A stretch of DNA of 36,118 nucleotides from contig CAYPPG010000070.1 of NCBI GenBank assembly GCA_964412555.1, positions 1 to 36,118 of the forward strand. Direction: 5' to 3'. The translations under genes and the position numbers were made by a program. This stretch comes from CAYPPG01 sp964412555. GTDB lineage: Bacteria > Hinthialibacterota > Hinthialibacteria > Hinthialibacterales > Hinthialibacteraceae. This document shows, in pieces, positions 34,400 to 36,118 of the stretch. The notes below the pieces were generated by a model. The model did not search any database and was not told the DNA's origin. It saw only the letters and a program-made list of their open reading frames with translations. Within the stretch, counting starts at the first letter, position 1, and each line of letters begins with the position of its first letter.

Positions 34400-34546
34400 T
34401 TTATTGTATCCTTTCTTGGAAAATCGTTGTATTGTAAATCCGCTTTTTGTGGTGTGCTCCCGGGAAACGCTGTTCCATGAATGAAGCGGGTTTTCATATG
34501 CTTTGGTTATTCTTCATCTTTTAGAAACCTTTTGAGCACTTAAGAT

Positions 34547-34564
34547 GCGGGCAGGGATGCCCGC
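34547..34564. repeat. Perfect 7-bp hairpin after the anti-sigma-factor gene
   Basis: GCGGGCA, loop GGGA, TGCCCGC, 10 nt beyond the anti-sigma stop and inside the 175-bp gap ahead of the exported-repeat gene. There is no T-run. The motif looks like a dispersed hairpin element; similar G+C-rich hairpins occur at 167-191, 5223-5240 and 10921-10944. Confidence 0.5.
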
Positions 34565-34574
34565 GCTCCGGCGT

Positions 34575-35267
34575 TTACATCTTGATTGGTGTTTCATTCT
34601 TTTGATGCTGCCAATCTTGGATGGAACCGTCCGGATTTTCTTCGAAATAGTTACATAACGACTGTAAGAGGAATATATTGCGTAAAATCGCCGCTTGCAG
34701 TCCCCGCCGGGCAACGTAATTCGATTGCGTCTCGTTGTAATACTCTTTGATTATCTCCGAGGTGTATTTCAGTTCCACAAATTGATAGGGGAGTGAAGTA
34801 GAATGAGAATCGGTGGATACCCGTGTGATATAGAGATTCTCCAATTTATCCATCAATTCGTTTTGCACGGCCAGCAATGTAATGAATTTGTCTTCCGTAT
34901 CGGTCAAAACCGGATCGGTTGCACTTTTGCCAAACCATACACCGGCGCTGAATATAATGAGAACTACCGCAATCGTCGAGAGAGCGCTTCCCCATTGTAA
35001 AAGACGTACAGTGCTGTAGCGCGCCTTTTTCCGTTCCGGATTCAAGCAGCGTGAAGCCAATGATGAAGGAATCGTGGGCGAAGAGACTCCCTCCAGAAAA
35101 CGCAAATGTGCAGCAATTCTTTGTACCTCATTTCGGCAGTGCTCACATTCCTTCACGTGGTTTTGAACGGCCTGAAAATCGCCTTCGGATATTCCATCGC
35201 TTCTTCCTGCTTGTGCTTCCGTATAGGCTAACAATTTGTCTTTCCAATATCTGCATGGATTGTTCAT
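34575..35267 (-). CDS. Transmembrane anti-sigma factor with zinc-finger domain
   Basis: 230 residues. The N-terminal part (about 1-55) carries the ZAS-type zinc site: H38 in HVKECEHC with C42 and C45, which bind the sigma factor in the cytoplasm. A membrane helix (about 91-112, SALSTIAVVLIIFSAGVWFG) is followed by a periplasmic domain of about 115 residues, which probably senses an envelope signal or is cut by a protease. It begins 4 nt after the ECF sigma stop behind a GAGGT ribosome-binding site, so the two are co-produced. The periplasmic part shows no family I recognise. Confidence 0.88.
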   Translation of the reverse strand: MNNPCRYWKDKLLAYTEAQAGRSDGISEGDFQAVQNHVKECEHCRNEVQRIAAHLRFLEGVSSPTIPSSLASRCLNPERKKARYSTVRLLQWGSALSTIAVVLIIFSAGVWFGKSATDPVLTDTEDKFITLLAVQNELMDKLENLYITRVSTDSHSTSLPYQFVELKYTSEIIKEYYNETQSNYVARRGLQAAILRNIFLLQSLCNYFEENPDGSIQDWQHQKNETPIKM

Positions 35268-35271
35268 GTTC

Positions 35272-35916
35272 TTACCTCTGCCATATATCCTCTTCGATGA
35301 TGGCCAATTTCTTTCTCATTTCCTGTTCCGCCCGAAATGCCAATGATTTGACTGTTCCTTCCGGCTTGTTCATCACGGATGCGATGTCCTGATACGGTAA
35401 TCCTTCAAAAAATCGAAGGACCAGCACGGCGCGTTTTTCCGGATTCAATGTTCCGATGGCTCGATGAACGAGTTCTTCAATTTTCTGTTCATGAGTTTGA
35501 TCTCTCGGTACGCCGTTTGGTGACGCAACCGTTTGTTCGTGCTTCGTTTCTAGCGGTGAGAGTACCCACCGCACCTTACGCCAACGGAGAAGACTGATCG
35601 CCTTGCGCCGCGCGATGGTAAACAAATACGGCAAAAGATCCGTGTCGATTCGCAAATTGGCGCGATTGCGATGCAGCTCATAAAACGTATCCTGTGTCAA
35701 ATCTTCTGCGTCTTCGGCATTTCCCAACATCCGGTACAAAAACCGGTACGTTGGTGGTGAAAAGCGAGTGACCAATTGTGCATAGGCGTGTTCGCAGCCT
35801 TCCACCGTCTGACGAACCAGTTCCCGTTCCTCCAATTTCATTTCTTCCAGCGATGTTTCTTGTACGTCCGCTAATACATTCATGGGTGTTTGAACTTTTT
35901 GTGTTTTGTTTTGCAC
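35272..35916 (-). CDS. ECF-type RNA polymerase sigma factor
   Basis: 214 residues, starting with GTG at 35916 behind a GGAG ribosome-binding site 6 nt upstream. Region 2 is around FLYRMLGNAEDAEDLTQDTFYEL (about 60-80) with the downstream LLPYLFTIARRKAISLLR segment; region 4 is around LNPEKRAVLVLRFFEGLPYQDIASVMNKPEGTVKSL (about 155-192), with a helix-turn-helix in the last half. There is no region 3, as expected. It would direct transcription of envelope-stress or surface genes, held in check by the anti-sigma factor that follows. Confidence 0.93.
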   Translation of the reverse strand: MQNKTQKVQTPMNVLADVQETSLEEMKLEERELVRQTVEGCEHAYAQLVTRFSPPTYRFLYRMLGNAEDAEDLTQDTFYELHRNRANLRIDTDLLPYLFTIARRKAISLLRWRKVRWVLSPLETKHEQTVASPNGVPRDQTHEQKIEELVHRAIGTLNPEKRAVLVLRFFEGLPYQDIASVMNKPEGTVKSLAFRAEQEMRKKLAIIEEDIWQR

Positions 35917-35991
35917 GATTCACTCCGGAGTACGCTTGTGTGGGGGGTGAAGTTGCATGATTTTGGTTGAAAATTGAGATTGTGTATAGGT

Positions 35992-36093
35992 TTAATCCAT
36001 CGGAGGTGAATATATTTTGAGCGTAAATTTTTTCCGTTGATTATGCTGCCATTGCGAAGTGCAAAATTGGAGAATACTTAAGTTGGCTTTCAT
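35992..36093 (-). CDS. Possible 33-residue small protein upstream of the sigma factor
   Basis: An ATG at 36093 opens a 33-codon frame (MKANLSILQFCTSQWQHNQR and a basic, polar tail) ending at a TAA at 35992-35994. A purine-rich AAAGGAAA lies about 9 nt ahead of it. No family is recognised and the composition is not clearly protein-like. It lies in the 202-bp stretch ahead of the ECF sigma gene, where a leader peptide or merely chance frame is possible. Confidence 0.2.
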   Translation of the reverse strand: MKANLSILQFCTSQWQHNQRKKFTLKIYSPPMD

Positions 36094-36118
36094 ACAGTCG
36101 TTTCCTTTCTTGTACGGC

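Overview
The window comes from a Gram-negative (diderm), probably motile or surface-moving bacterium of moderate G+C. The evidence is an outer-membrane secretin, a Tat-exported periplasmic hydrogenase, type IV pilus genes and many secreted proteins. The mixture of an MSHA-like pilin, a CheX-CheY fusion, lamin-tail/CotH and GH51 secreted proteins and an ECF sigma/anti-sigma pair fits an uncultivated FCB/PVC-like or candidate-phylum lineage. No rRNA or other marker gene is present, so taxonomy is an inference. I saw no tRNA, rRNA, CRISPR array or insertion sequence.

Layout. (1) 1-9639, mostly minus strand: a type IV pilus / type II secretion machine in the order pilM-N-O-P-Q, STAS protein, pilB, pilC, then a receiver-GAF-like-PP2C phosphatase. 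The M-N-O-P-Q genes are coupled by overlaps or 1-nt spacing. (2) 9640-10396: a 757-bp AT-rich divergent regulatory region with a good sigma-54 promoter candidate for the pilin. (3) 10397-15012, plus strand: the major prepilin, a large secreted Asp-rich protein in the position of a tip protein, and four minor prepilins in H-I-J-K (FimU/PilV/PilW/PilX-like) order. (4) 24160-15041, minus strand: a chemotaxis cluster cheA-cheW-mcp-cheX/cheY fusion-cheR-cheB, with a clear sigma-70 promoter ahead of cheA. (5) 24433-28455, plus strand, divergent from cheA: [NiFe] hydrogenase large subunit, small subunit, and a chemoreceptor with a CxxCH haem-c motif in its periplasmic domain, packed as one operon. 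(6) 28627-32315, plus strand: two secreted proteins (lamin-tail/CotH kinase-like and GH51 arabinofuranosidase). (7) 35916-32344, minus strand: ECF sigma factor, zinc-finger anti-sigma factor, an exported protein with apolipoprotein-like 11/22-residue repeats plus a beta-repeat domain, and a DCC-family protein.

The most interesting candidate system is the hydrogenase/haem-chemoreceptor operon next to cheA. The hydrogenase has no visible membrane anchor, cytochrome b partner or quinone partner. Its large subunit ends exactly at the mature C-terminal His, as in H2-sensing hydrogenases. Three nucleotides after the small subunit lies a receptor whose periplasmic domain could carry the haem that accepts its electrons. 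This suggests, as inference, an H2- or redox-taxis module in which hydrogen oxidation is read directly by a chemoreceptor feeding the neighbouring CheA, perhaps steering the pili encoded alongside. The two chemoreceptors have signalling domains of matching length and could share one array.

Secondary points of interest are a CheX-CheY fusion with a perfect internal ribosome-binding site (possible two products from one gene), a CheA with three exact 114-residue-period N-terminal repeats each carrying a His, a degenerate receiver on the PP2C phosphatase, and stable hairpins in several intergenic gaps and inside one gene.
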